NCBI GenBank assembly: GCA_004561785.1
Contig: SFUB01000003.1
Location: 1-39,862, forward strand
Direction: 5' to 3'
DNA from: a bacterium
Lineage (GTDB): Bacteria; Bacillota_I; Bacilli_A; RFN20; CAG-826
Length of the DNA: 39,862 nucleotides
Each line of letters begins with the position of its first letter. The stretch's first letter is position 1. Position numbers and translations under genes: made by a program. Below the pieces are notes generated by a model. That model was not told the DNA's origin, made no database searches, and saw nothing but the letters and a program-made list of their open reading frames with translations. Below, piece after piece: positions 32,526 to 39,862 of the stretch.

Positions 32526-34397
32526 ATGAAAAAGAACGGCAGCGACGTAAAAATTTCCCTAAATACAATCTCTGACCATTCTTTTTTGTGCTCGCTTGAT
32601 TACAAACAGGCAGAAAAGGTTTGCGCCTTGCTTCGAAGCGAAATCCTTCGCTGCGTGTCCACCTACGGGGGCCATCTTTCCTCAAACCTCGGGGACGTCG
32701 AATTGACCGTCGCCCTTCACCGCGTTTTCGATTTCAAAACCGATAAGCTGATCTTCGATGTCGGCCATCAATGCTACGCCCATAAACTCCTGACGGGCCG
32801 AAGCCTAGAGCATCTGAATCAAAAAGGATACGTCAACGGCTTCCAAAATCGGAAGGAATCCCCCTATGACGTCTATGACGCCGGGCACAGCTCAACGGCG
32901 TTATCGGCCTGCGAGGCTTTTGCCTACGCCCGCGATTTGGATCAGGAACATTACGATGTGGTGGGCTTCGTCGGGGATGCCTCGATTGTGAACGGGCTAT
33001 CGCTAGAAGCCCTGAACGACCTTGGGGCCAGGAGCCACAAGGTCATCATCGTCTTGAACGACAATGGCATGGCCATCCATAAACCTTCTGGGGGACTAGG
33101 CAAGTTCTTCCGGCGAATTTCGACGGATAAACTCTATAACAAAGCCAAAAAGGGCTACCGCAGGTTGCTTTATCGCTCAGCCGCAGGGCAAAAACTCTAT
33201 ACGTTCACAAGCCGTTTCAAAGACACGCTCAAGTCCAAACTTGTTCCAACGACCTTTTTCGACAATATGGGTTTCACCTACATCGGACCGGTCGATGGGC
33301 ACAACCTAAGAGCCCTTGAAAAAGCCTTCAAAGCGGCCAAAAGAGCCACCAAATCGGTCGTTGTCCATTGTTCTACCATAAAAGGAAAGGGCTACGCTCC
33401 TGCGGAAAACGACAAAAAAGGCTTCTGGCATTCCGTCCCGCCGTTCGATTTGGCGACCGGCGAGATCAAAAACGAATTCCCGAACGTCCTCACTTGGCCT
33501 TCCTACATCTCCGAACTCATCCACGAACGGATGGAAAACGATCCGGACGCGATCCTTTTGGTGCCAGCCATGATCGGGGGATCCCATTTGGAACGCTGCT
33601 TCGCCGATTTCCCGGCTCGGTGCATCGACGTTGGGATCGCCGAAGAACACGCCATCACGATGGCCGGCGCGCTCTCTTTGGCGGGGAAAAAACCGATCGC
33701 GTGCCTTTATTCGACGTTCCTTCAGCGCGCTTACGACGAGCTTCTCCACGATTGCGCCAGAATGGGCGCCAATCTTACGGTCTTGATCGATCATGCTGGC
33801 CTTGTGGGAAAAAACGGGGAAACCCATCAAGGGATTTACGATGAAGCGTTTCTGAAATCCATCCCCGGGGTCACCGTTTCGATGCCTTCCTCGCCTGAAA
33901 TCGGCCGCGCTTTGTTTGAAGAATCCTTCGCCGGACACGGCGTTTTCGCCATTCGCTATCCATCTGATTCCTTAGAAAGCGACTTTGAGAAAGAAAAAGC
34001 CTATTGTCCTTATCTATCCTGGCATAGCCGCGTGAAGAAAGAAGACAAGATCGCCCTGATCGGCGTGGGCCCGCTTGGCAGAACGCTTTATGAAGAAGCC
34101 GAAAAAGAGAAACTGCCCGTTTCCTATTTCGACCCCGTCTACCTTAATCCCGTGATGGAAAACGAACTCAAAAAGGTCCTTGGCTACAAGGCCATTCTGA
34201 TCTATGACGCCTACGGCACCGAAGAAGGCTTCGCTTCCTCAATCCTTTCCGGCCTCATGAAAATGGGCTATCAAGGAAAAGCAATCGCCCGATGCGTGAA
34301 AAACGACTTCATCGGCTTCGATACGGTTGAGAATCAAAGGAAAGGAAGCCTTGTGGACGTCGAAAGCGTTCTAGGTTTGCTCAAAACCCTGGCCTGA
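32526..34397 (+). CDS. dxs: 1-deoxy-D-xylulose-5-phosphate synthase
   Basis: Dxs joins pyruvate and glyceraldehyde-3-phosphate in the first step of the MEP isoprenoid pathway, using thiamine diphosphate. The 623-residue product has the family motifs: GGHLSSNLGDVELTVALH (with the catalytic His), DVGHQCYAHKLLTGR, DAGHSSTALSA, YIGPVDGHNL, GIAEEHAITMAGAL (catalytic Glu) and FAIRYPSD. One variation stands out: the ThDP/Mg motif reads VGDAS where GDG is expected. No Shine-Dalgarno is visible and the -10 box ends 5 nt before the ATG. Base composition looks somewhat more AT-rich than its neighbours. The location after xseB matches Bacillus. Confidence 0.93.
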   Translation: MKKNGSDVKISLNTISDHSFLCSLDYKQAEKVCALLRSEILRCVSTYGGHLSSNLGDVELTVALHRVFDFKTDKLIFDVGHQCYAHKLLTGRSLEHLNQKGYVNGFQNRKESPYDVYDAGHSSTALSACEAFAYARDLDQEHYDVVGFVGDASIVNGLSLEALNDLGARSHKVIIVLNDNGMAIHKPSGGLGKFFRRISTDKLYNKAKKGYRRLLYRSAAGQKLYTFTSRFKDTLKSKLVPTTFFDNMGFTYIGPVDGHNLRALEKAFKAAKRATKSVVVHCSTIKGKGYAPAENDKKGFWHSVPPFDLATGEIKNEFPNVLTWPSYISELIHERMENDPDAILLVPAMIGGSHLERCFADFPARCIDVGIAEEHAITMAGALSLAGKKPIACLYSTFLQRAYDELLHDCARMGANLTVLIDHAGLVGKNGETHQGIYDEAFLKSIPGVTVSMPSSPEIGRALFEESFAGHGVFAIRYPSDSLESDFEKEKAYCPYLSWHSRVKKEDKIALIGVGPLGRTLYEEAEKEKLPVSYFDPVYLNPVMENELKKVLGYKAILIYDAYGTEEGFASSILSGLMKMGYQGKAIARCVKNDFIGFDTVENQRKGSLVDVESVLGLLKTLA

Positions 34398-34420
34398 TGC
34401 TCTTTTCCTTTTGTCTCTAG

Positions 34421-34449
34421 TTAACATAACGGGCTTATGCCTTTATGAT
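34421..34449 (+). promoter_or_regulatory. Promoter of dinB-xerD
   Basis: TTAACA (34421-34426) and TATGAT (34444-34449) are spaced 17 bp apart. Initiation 6-7 nt after the -10 box would fall on the dinB ATG, giving a leaderless message. Confidence 0.7.
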
Positions 34450-34455
34450 AAAGGC
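34439..34455. promoter_or_regulatory. Perfect inverted repeat covering the dinB -10 box
   Basis: GCCTTTA-TGA-TAAAGGC is a perfect 7-bp inverted repeat with a 3-nt centre. It contains the whole -10 hexamer and ends at the base before the ATG, an ideal place for a repressor. It does not resemble the Gram-positive LexA box. Confidence 0.5.
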
Positions 34456-35673
34456 ATGGCAAAGGTGATCATGCACATCGATCTGAACGCCTTCTTCGCC
34501 TCCTGCGAGGTGATCCGGGATCCTTCTTTATCCGGCCTTCCTTTGCTGATCGGCCATTCCGGGCGGTCTGGGATCGTTTCCACGGCGAGCTACGAGGCCA
34601 GGAAATTCGGCTGCCATAGCGGCCAGCCCATGTTTCAGGCTTTGCGGCTTTGCCCCCAGGCCAAAGTGATCCCCGTGGATTTCGATTATTATTCCATGAT
34701 GTCCTTGTCCTTTTTCTCTTACCTCCGCCGGTACACCCCGTTGGTGGAGCCGGCCTCGATCGACGAAGGATACGCGGACATGACCGAGCGCCTCAAAAGC
34801 GAATCCGATCCGGCTTCTTTCTTTTTGAGGCTTCAATCCGAGCTAAAAAAAGAGACGGGCTTAAGTTGCTCGATCGGCGTCGCCCCGACGAAATGGCTCG
34901 CTAAGATGGCTTCTGATCTTCGCAAGCCCATGGGTATGACGATCTTGCGCAGGAAAGATATTCCTCTCTTGCTTTATCCTTTGCCCATCGAATCCTTTTG
35001 GGGGATCGGCAAGAAGACGAGCCCCAGACTCCGCGAGATGGGAATCCAAACGATCGGGGATTTCGCCCAAAAGGCCGAAGCGGGGGATCCTGCGCTGCGG
35101 AAAGAGCTCGGAAAATTCTTCGCGACCGCCAAAGAATGGGTCGAAGGCGGCGGAAGCGATCAAGTGTCGATCTCCTCGGAGGACCCAAAATCCATCGGGG
35201 CGCAGGAGACCCTTCCTCACGATTGCCGCGAATTCGAAGAAGTTGCGCCTTATTTCGCCGGAATCGCGGAGGCTATCTCCTCGCGGGCCAAGAAAGAAAG
35301 GAAAGAAGGCAAAGGAATCTCGGTGAACGTGAAGACCCTGGATTTCCGCCTCCACAGCAAGGCGACTCTTCTCGACTCCGCCAGCAACGATCCCAAAAAG
35401 ATCCTCGAAAAGGTAAAGCCGCTGTTCCTTGAGCTTATGAGCAAACTCGGGAATCCCGAGATTAGGCAAATCGGGATCACCCTCACCCGTCTTATCGATC
35501 CTAGGAAAGAGACGGTCCAGATGAGTTTATGGAATTACGAAGAATACGAGAAGAAGGACGCGACGAAGCTTCTCATCGAATCCTTGAACCGGAAGATGGA
35601 CAAGCCGATGCTCAAGAGAGCCTCCCAAGCCGAGAAGAAAGAGAAACCCCATGGAAATAAAAGACGCGATTGA
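34456..35673 (+). CDS. dinB: DNA polymerase IV (Y-family)
   Basis: This is an error-prone translesion polymerase used during DNA damage. The 405-residue product starts MAKVIMHIDLNAFFASCE, the family N-terminus with the first catalytic Asp at residue 9. The second catalytic motif, ASIDEGYADMT, is at about 100. A helix-hairpin-helix (FWGIGKKTSPRLREMGI) and a little-finger domain follow. The C-terminus is Lys-rich and lacks an obvious beta-clamp motif in my reading. The frame opens at 34411, but the ATG at 34456 fits both the family and the promoter position. It overlaps xerD by 23 bp. Confidence 0.95.
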   Translation: MAKVIMHIDLNAFFASCEVIRDPSLSGLPLLIGHSGRSGIVSTASYEARKFGCHSGQPMFQALRLCPQAKVIPVDFDYYSMMSLSFFSYLRRYTPLVEPASIDEGYADMTERLKSESDPASFFLRLQSELKKETGLSCSIGVAPTKWLAKMASDLRKPMGMTILRRKDIPLLLYPLPIESFWGIGKKTSPRLREMGIQTIGDFAQKAEAGDPALRKELGKFFATAKEWVEGGGSDQVSISSEDPKSIGAQETLPHDCREFEEVAPYFAGIAEAISSRAKKERKEGKGISVNVKTLDFRLHSKATLLDSASNDPKKILEKVKPLFLELMSKLGNPEIRQIGITLTRLIDPRKETVQMSLWNYEEYEKKDATKLLIESLNRKMDKPMLKRASQAEKKEKPHGNKRRD

Positions 35674-36535
35674 GCAATATTTCACTCACTTAGCCGCCGC
35701 AAGAGGCTTAAACAAAACCACGATCGAGGACTACCGGGAGGATTTTGAAATCTTTCTCCGCGACTTCCCGGAGAAAAGCGACACCGATGATTTTCTGCCG
35801 ACCGATCTAAGCGATTTCGCGATCAAAGAAGGCGAGAAAGACCGTTCCTCATCGACGATCGCAAGGCGCCTTTCCTCTTTATATGGTTTTTATTCTTATC
35901 TTGGCTTAAACGGGATTTTGGATTGGGCCCCCGACCGGGTGGAGCGTCCGAAAGAAGAAAGGAATCTGCCGGTCGTATTGACTTTCGAGGAGGTGGAGGC
36001 GCTTCTAGACGCTCCGAAGACCGACAACGAATCCGGAGCCAGGGACAAAGCGATGCTGGAGACGATGTACGCGACCGGATTGCGCGTCTCCGAGCTCTGC
36101 GCCTTGTCTCTTGGCGACATCGACCCAGAGAACCGCTTAATCAAAGTGAGGGAGGGAAAAGGCAAAAAGGAACGTTCCGTGCCGATTTCCCCTTTTGCCT
36201 TGGAATGGCTGGAGAACTACATCGAGGAGTATCGAGTCAAAAACAAAGGCAGGAGGCAAAAGACGGTGTTCCTCAACCTAAGGGGCCAGGGCATCAGCCG
36301 GAATTACTTCTTCCTGCAGGTCAAAAAGTACGCCAAAGAAGCGGGTATCGAAGTCTCGGTCTCCCCCCATACCTTGCGCCATTGCTTCGCCACCCATCTT
36401 TTGGAGAACGGGGCGGAACTCCGCACCGTGCAGGAAATGCTGGGCCATGCCCATCTATCGACCACCCAGATTTACACCCACGTTTCGAGCCGAAGGATCT
36501 TGGAGGCTTATGATCGTTTCTCTTTCCGAAAGTAA
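35651..36535 (+). CDS. xerD: Site-specific tyrosine recombinase, XerD/RipX type
   Basis: It resolves chromosome dimers at dif with a XerC partner. The 294-residue product has the SAM-like N-terminal domain (FTHLAAARGLNKTTIEDYREDF) and the catalytic domain with Arg145 (ATGLRVSEL), a Lys in GKGKKERSVPI, His240 and Arg243 (HTLRHCFATHLLENGA), LGHAHLSTTQIYTHV and the nucleophile Tyr275. Length is normal. It sits directly before deoB, exactly as ripX-drm in B. subtilis, so it is the chromosomal enzyme rather than a phage or integron integrase. It begins inside the last 23 bp of dinB. Confidence 0.92.
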   Translation: MEIKDAIEQYFTHLAAARGLNKTTIEDYREDFEIFLRDFPEKSDTDDFLPTDLSDFAIKEGEKDRSSSTIARRLSSLYGFYSYLGLNGILDWAPDRVERPKEERNLPVVLTFEEVEALLDAPKTDNESGARDKAMLETMYATGLRVSELCALSLGDIDPENRLIKVREGKGKKERSVPISPFALEWLENYIEEYRVKNKGRRQKTVFLNLRGQGISRNYFFLQVKKYAKEAGIEVSVSPHTLRHCFATHLLENGAELRTVQEMLGHAHLSTTQIYTHVSSRRILEAYDRFSFRK

Positions 36536-36542
36536 AGGGTGC

Positions 36543-36548
36543 TATACT
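36543..36548 (+). promoter_or_regulatory. -10 box of deoB
   Basis: TATACT lies 8 bp after the xerD stop, giving a leader of about 40 nt. The -35 region is weak. Confidence 0.4.
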
Positions 36549-36592
36549 AATGGGCGAGCTTAAGGCCCGCCAACACAGGAGGACTGACACAT

Positions 36593-37801
36593 ATGGATAA
36601 AAAATACCGTCGCTTCAAAAGGATCTTCTTGATCGTGGCCGATTCGGCCGGCATCGGCGAGGAGCCTGACGCCGCCGATTTCAACGACTGCGGCTCCAAT
36701 ACCTGGGCCCACGCGGCCTCCTCCGTCGGGGGGCTATGCGTCCCAAACATGGAGAGAATGGGGATCGGAACCCTGGACGACATTCCCGGCGTCGCCAAAA
36801 TCGAGGTCCATCCTCAGGCATATTGCCTTGCTTGCCAAGAGACAAGCCGCGGAAAGGATACGATGACCGGCCACTGGGAGATGATGGGCATCAACACCGT
36901 TAAGCCTTTTCAAACCTTCACGGATACCGGTTTCCCAAAAGAGTTAATGGATGAACTTTCCAAACGCACGGGGCATAAGCTCCTCGGGAATTACGCCTCC
37001 AGCGGAACCGTGATCCTCGATGAACTCGGCGAAGAGCAGATCAAGGAAAATGCCCTGATCGTCTACACTTCCTCGGATTCGGTTTTGCAAATCGCCGCCA
37101 ACGAAGACCATATGCCCCTAGAGGAAATCTACCGTTGCTGCGAGATTGCCCGCGAGCTTTGCATGCGTCCCGAATGGATGGTCGGCAGAGTCATCGCCCG
37201 GCCTTATGTCGGCGAGAGCAAAGGCAATTTCAAGCGCGTGGGCGCCCATCGCCACGATTACACGGTCTCTCCGACCGGGATCACCGCTTTGGACATCTTG
37301 AAGCAAAACGGCTTCGAGGTTTCCGCCGTCGGCAAGATCAACGACATCTTCAACGGCGTGGGAATCACCAAGACCATCCATACGGCTTCCAACGAAGAAG
37401 GAATGGATGAAGCCATCCGTCAGCTCAAAAACGACGATTACACCGGCCTTTGCTTCGTCAATCTCGTCGAATTCGACAGCGAATACGGCCATCGCCGCAA
37501 CCCCGTGGGATATGCGCGCTGCCTGGAGGCCTTCGATAAGCGCGTCGGCGAGTTCATCTCCGAAATGGGCGACGAGGATCTGCTCATGATCACCGCCGAT
37601 CACGGCAACGACCCGACGTTCCACGGAACGGACCACACTCGCGAAAAAGTGCCTTTGCTCCTATATTCTCCTTCCTTTAAAAACGGCAGGAAACTTGAGG
37701 AGCGGAAGACCTTCGCCGTTATGGGCGGAACGATTCTGAGCAATTTTTACCTCAAAGAAGACCCTTCGATGCTCCAAGGGGAACTAAAGGAAATCTTTTA
37801 A
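36593..37801 (+). CDS. deoB: Phosphopentomutase
   Basis: It interconverts (deoxy)ribose-1-phosphate and -5-phosphate in nucleoside salvage. The 402-residue product starts at an ATG after AGGAGG. Alkaline-phosphatase-superfamily features are present: IVADSAGIGEEPDA (metal ligand), CQETSRGKDTMTGHWEMMG containing the phosphorylated Thr (about 90-92), the cap domain, and ITADHGNDPTFHGTDHTREKVPLL with the remaining metal ligands. Length is normal. It follows xerD as in Bacillus; the purine nucleoside phosphorylase gene usually downstream is absent. A terminator follows. Confidence 0.97.
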   Translation: MDKKYRRFKRIFLIVADSAGIGEEPDAADFNDCGSNTWAHAASSVGGLCVPNMERMGIGTLDDIPGVAKIEVHPQAYCLACQETSRGKDTMTGHWEMMGINTVKPFQTFTDTGFPKELMDELSKRTGHKLLGNYASSGTVILDELGEEQIKENALIVYTSSDSVLQIAANEDHMPLEEIYRCCEIARELCMRPEWMVGRVIARPYVGESKGNFKRVGAHRHDYTVSPTGITALDILKQNGFEVSAVGKINDIFNGVGITKTIHTASNEEGMDEAIRQLKNDDYTGLCFVNLVEFDSEYGHRRNPVGYARCLEAFDKRVGEFISEMGDEDLLMITADHGNDPTFHGTDHTREKVPLLLYSPSFKNGRKLEERKTFAVMGGTILSNFYLKEDPSMLQGELKEIF

Positions 37802-37807
37802 ACCGGT

Positions 37808-37835
37808 AAAGGCTCTGCCCACGGAGCCTTTTCTT
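37808..37835 (+). terminator. Rho-independent terminator after deoB
   Basis: AAAGGCTC and GAGCCTTT form a perfect 8-bp stem with an 8-nt loop, followed by TCTTT. Confidence 0.82.
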
Positions 37836-37857
37836 TCCCTAAAAACGAAAGAGAGTC

Positions 37858-37863
37858 CATAAT
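37858..37863 (+). promoter_or_regulatory. Possible -10 box before the SBP gene
   Basis: CATAAT lies about 25 nt before the ATG. The -35 region is weak (TTCCCT-like). Confidence 0.3.
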
Positions 37864-37888
37864 AAGGCGAAAGTTGAAACGATTGATT

Positions 37889-38893
37889 ATGAAGAAAACC
37901 CTGATTGCCCTAACCTTGTCTTCCGCCTTGCTTTTCGCTTGCTCCGGAGGCAATAACCCTTCCGGAAGCGAAGAGGATTACGCTTTCTCTTGGGTCACGC
38001 CCACGGGGGCCCCGACTTTGGCTTTCTATGACCAAGGCGAGAATGAAAACTGGGTGAGCGCCAGCAACCCGGCCGAGATCGTGGTCCCGAGCTTCGCTGC
38101 GAATTCCTACGACGCTATTGTCTTCGATGGCGTATCGGGCCTCAACCTCATGACCGCCAACGCCAAGGCCGCGAACTATAAGTTGGCCCGCTGGATCAAT
38201 AATCTTGGCTTTTACCTCGTTTCCACAAGCCACACCAAAGAAGACGTCGCTTCTTGGGACGCTTCTTGGACGATCGACGCCTTCGTCAAAACCGGGAACG
38301 CTTCCCGCTGCCTTTTGAACCTCGCTGCGGATTCCTGGAACTGGGGCGACGTCACCTCGCAGACCACCTTCGAGACCGGTTTGGACGCGGTCGTCGGCAA
38401 CATCGCGACCGGCGGCTACGATTTCTACGTCGTCGCCGACCCCGCATACACGAATCTTAAAACCAAGATGGGCGATAAGCTTCACCTGATCTACGACCTG
38501 CAGGAGGAATGGGGGAAGGCCCATGATGGCTCCTGTATCCCCAGCGCGGCCCTTTTCGTGAATAAGACCAAATACGCCGAGCATAAATTGGCTTACGATA
38601 AATTCCTCGCCGAAACGGATGAAAGGCTTGCCAACCTCGTCGACGATCCTCAAAAGGCCCAGGATGGCCTATTGACTTACGTGACGAGCGAGCCGAGCCA
38701 CTGCGTGAATGGGAACATCACTAAGTTCGGCATCTCCGCGACGATCGCGGTGAGACTTGCGGACTATCAAGCCACCAATACCTTCGGATTCCTCAAAAAA
38801 GATGCGGTGGGGGACGTCAAAGCGGTAGCCGACAAGTTCCAAGCGGGATTCTCCGGAGCTTCTTTCTCCGCCGATCTATTCCTAACGGACTGA
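37889..38893 (+). CDS. ABC transporter substrate-binding lipoprotein (SsuA/TauA/NMT1-like)
   Basis: This binding protein pairs with the permease encoded 4 bp downstream. The 334-residue product has a lipoprotein signal ending LFAC (Cys18). The ATG at 37889 gives the clean signal MKKTLIALTLSSALLF; an in-frame TTG 15 bp earlier is possible. The mature part (WVTPTGAPTLAFYDQG, YDAIVFDGVSGLNLM) resembles the periplasmic-binding-protein-like II fold of nitrate/sulfonate/thiamine-precursor binding proteins. The ligand cannot be named from sequence. No metal- or vitamin-sensing leader was seen upstream. Confidence 0.8.
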   Translation: MKKTLIALTLSSALLFACSGGNNPSGSEEDYAFSWVTPTGAPTLAFYDQGENENWVSASNPAEIVVPSFAANSYDAIVFDGVSGLNLMTANAKAANYKLARWINNLGFYLVSTSHTKEDVASWDASWTIDAFVKTGNASRCLLNLAADSWNWGDVTSQTTFETGLDAVVGNIATGGYDFYVVADPAYTNLKTKMGDKLHLIYDLQEEWGKAHDGSCIPSAALFVNKTKYAEHKLAYDKFLAETDERLANLVDDPQKAQDGLLTYVTSEPSHCVNGNITKFGISATIAVRLADYQATNTFGFLKKDAVGDVKAVADKFQAGFSGASFSADLFLTD

Positions 38894-38897
38894 ACCA

Positions 38898-39710
38898 GTG
38901 GCCAAAACAAAGGGAAATAAAACGATTTGGGCGCCCATTTTCGTCGCTTTGGGCGTTTTAGCTCTAATCGGGGCTTGGTATTTGCTCGCGTTTTGTTTAG
39001 CTTCAAATGGGAATTACGGCGTTCCTTACCCTCATGAGACGGCCTCTTTGGCGTTCTCTTACCTCTTTTTGGAGGGGGCTTTGGGGACTTGGATGGCAAT
39101 CTTTTGGACATTGCTTCGTTTGGTGATGGGGTTCGTCGTTTCCTTCGTTCTAGGCGCCCTTTTTGGCATATTGGCCGGATTGTTTCCGAAATTCAAAGCC
39201 TTTTCTTCGCCTTTGTTGGGCGTCCTGCGCGCCATTCCGACGGCGGCCGTCGTGCTTACGCTGGTCTCGGTCCTTTTGGGCGCGAAAGCCCATGCTTGGC
39301 TTTCCTGGATCCCAGTCGCCTTGACCTTCGTGGTGGCTTTTCCTTTATATTACCAAGCCTTCTGCTCAGGGATTGAAAACGAAAGCGCCGATATCTTGGA
39401 CTCCTTGTCTTTGGAAGGCGCGAATCGGAAATTCGCGACTTTGGTCCAAGTTTATCTCCCGGATTCCTGGCCATTCATCTCCATGAGCCTTGCCCAGAGC
39501 CTTGGGCTGTCCTTCAAGGTTTGCATCATGGCTGAGGTCTTGAGCGCCACAAGTGCTGGGAAGGCCGGGATCGGAACGCTTATCGTACTATCCCGCCAGG
39601 CCGATGGCGGAATCCAAGCCATCCCGGCTTATAGCTTGATCGTCTTGATCCTGATGGCCGTCCTCGACATCCCGTTCCTGATCCTCAGAAAGAAAAGGAA
39701 AACGAAATAG
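38898..39710 (+). CDS. ABC transporter permease (SsuC/TauC type)
   Basis: This is the membrane subunit for the preceding binding protein. The 270-residue product starts with GTG, 4 bp after the upstream stop, with no evident Shine-Dalgarno; translation is probably coupled. It has about six transmembrane helices, including VALGVLALIGAWYLLAF and FVVSFVLGALFGILAGLF, and an EAA-like loop near 165 (DSLSLEGANRKFATLVQVYL, then P). Length and order fit the sulfonate/taurine/nitrate permease group. The expected third gene, an SsuB-like ATPase, is not next to it: a terminator follows. Confidence 0.88.
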   Translation: MAKTKGNKTIWAPIFVALGVLALIGAWYLLAFCLASNGNYGVPYPHETASLAFSYLFLEGALGTWMAIFWTLLRLVMGFVVSFVLGALFGILAGLFPKFKAFSSPLLGVLRAIPTAAVVLTLVSVLLGAKAHAWLSWIPVALTFVVAFPLYYQAFCSGIENESADILDSLSLEGANRKFATLVQVYLPDSWPFISMSLAQSLGLSFKVCIMAEVLSATSAGKAGIGTLIVLSRQADGGIQAIPAYSLIVLILMAVLDIPFLILRKKRKTK

Positions 39711-39717
39711 AAGCTTG

Positions 39718-39744
39718 ACCGAGGAAACCTATCCTCGGTTTTTT
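39718..39744 (+). terminator. Rho-independent terminator after the ABC permease
   Basis: ACCGAGGA and TCCTCGGT form a perfect 8-bp stem with an AACCTA loop, ending in a run of six Ts. Confidence 0.92.
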
Positions 39745-39825
39745 ATTGACGTAAGACGGAATAAAATTTGTTTAAACCATAATAGATCCGGCTTTGTCGT
39801 AGACTTCAATTCAAAATAAGACTCA

Positions 39826-39862
39826 ATGGAAAAATCGAGGCGTAGAGAAGGAAATAGAGAAG
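39826..39862 (+). CDS. Possible start of a gene running off the window
   Basis: An ATG opens a frame that stays open for the remaining 12 codons (MEKSRRREGNRE). No Shine-Dalgarno is visible. The preceding 80 bp are AT-rich with a CATAAT (39778-39783), which could be a -10 box. Too short to judge. Confidence 0.2.
   Translation, partial: MEKSRRREGNRE

Noticed and set aside
34439..34455. dinB inverted repeat as a terminator of dxs
   Set aside because: Its stem is AT-rich, has only a 3-nt centre, lacks a T-run and contains the -10 box of a 17-bp-spaced promoter, so an operator reading fits better.
35651..36535. Tyrosine recombinase as a phage or integrative-element integrase
   Set aside because: It is XerD-like in length and motifs, and is joined to deoB as in Bacillus; no attachment-site repeats, tRNA gene or phage genes are nearby.
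37802..37888. TPP or other riboswitch before the SsuA-like gene
   Set aside because: The space between the deoB terminator and the gene is about 50 nt and holds no recognisable conserved riboswitch core.
1..39862. Use of TGA as tryptophan (Mycoplasma/Spiroplasma code)
   Set aside because: At least ten genes (obg-upstream GT2, secDF, recJ, rel, hisS, nusB, xseA, dxs, dinB and others) end correctly at TGA at the expected family length, and Trp is encoded by TGG.

Overview
The window reads as a bacterial chromosome segment from an uncultured member of the Bacilli, plausibly one of the gut lineages formerly placed in Tenericutes/Mollicutes (RF39-like). Three things point there. The order of housekeeping genes is Bacillus-like: rplU-prp-rpmA; obg; ruvAB; secDF-recJ-relA-hisS-aspS; yqhY-nusB-xseA-xseB-dxs; xerD-deoB. 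L27 carries the Firmicutes-type N-terminal extension that Prp removes. SecDF is a single fused but very divergent protein. GC content is high by eye (not computed). TGA is used as a stop by at least ten genes, so the Mycoplasma code is not in use. All recognised genes lie on the + strand and are tightly packed, with many ATGA or 1-bp overlaps. No tRNA, rRNA, CRISPR array, IS element or prophage was seen.

Layout. 1-1537: 3' part of an S41 peptidase-like gene. 1585-2703: palindrome, promoter, L21 leader-like RNA, rplU-prp-rpmA and a terminator. 2718-14274: starch/maltodextrin locus with a lipoprotein pullulanase, a solute-binding lipoprotein carrying a starch-binding and an Ig-like domain, an oversized MalF-type permease, a MalG-type permease, a second GH13 lipoprotein and an unknown lipoprotein. 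14275-18077: GT2 glycosyltransferase, obg, a tiny membrane ORF and ruvAB. 18081-24835: secDF, recJ and bifunctional rel. 24846-28072: hisS and aspS. 28075-30476: tkt and yqhY. 30531-34397: nusB, xseA, xseB and dxs. 34421-37835: dinB, xerD and deoB. 37858-39744: an ABC solute-binding lipoprotein and permease with no ATPase alongside. 39745-39862: intergenic, with a possible gene start at 39826.

The starch locus forms a coherent surface system. Pullulanase cleaves alpha-1,6 branches, the CBM-bearing binding protein captures maltodextrins, MalF/MalG import them, and the second GH13 enzyme trims alpha-glucans at the membrane. A cre/LacI-type operator and a well-formed promoter precede the binding-protein gene. 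No MsmX/MalK-type ATPase is present, so one must be shared from elsewhere. The locus lies between rpmA and obg, genes that are normally close neighbours in Bacilli.

The most unusual points are: a Cys/His-rich repeat tail on histidyl-tRNA synthetase; SecDF that has lost both proton-relay aspartates; a roughly 370-residue insertion in the MalF-type permease; a CBM26-Ig-SBP fusion; several promoters whose -10 box lies only 5-10 nt from the start codon (likely leaderless mRNAs); and a perfect inverted repeat over the dinB promoter that touches its ATG.
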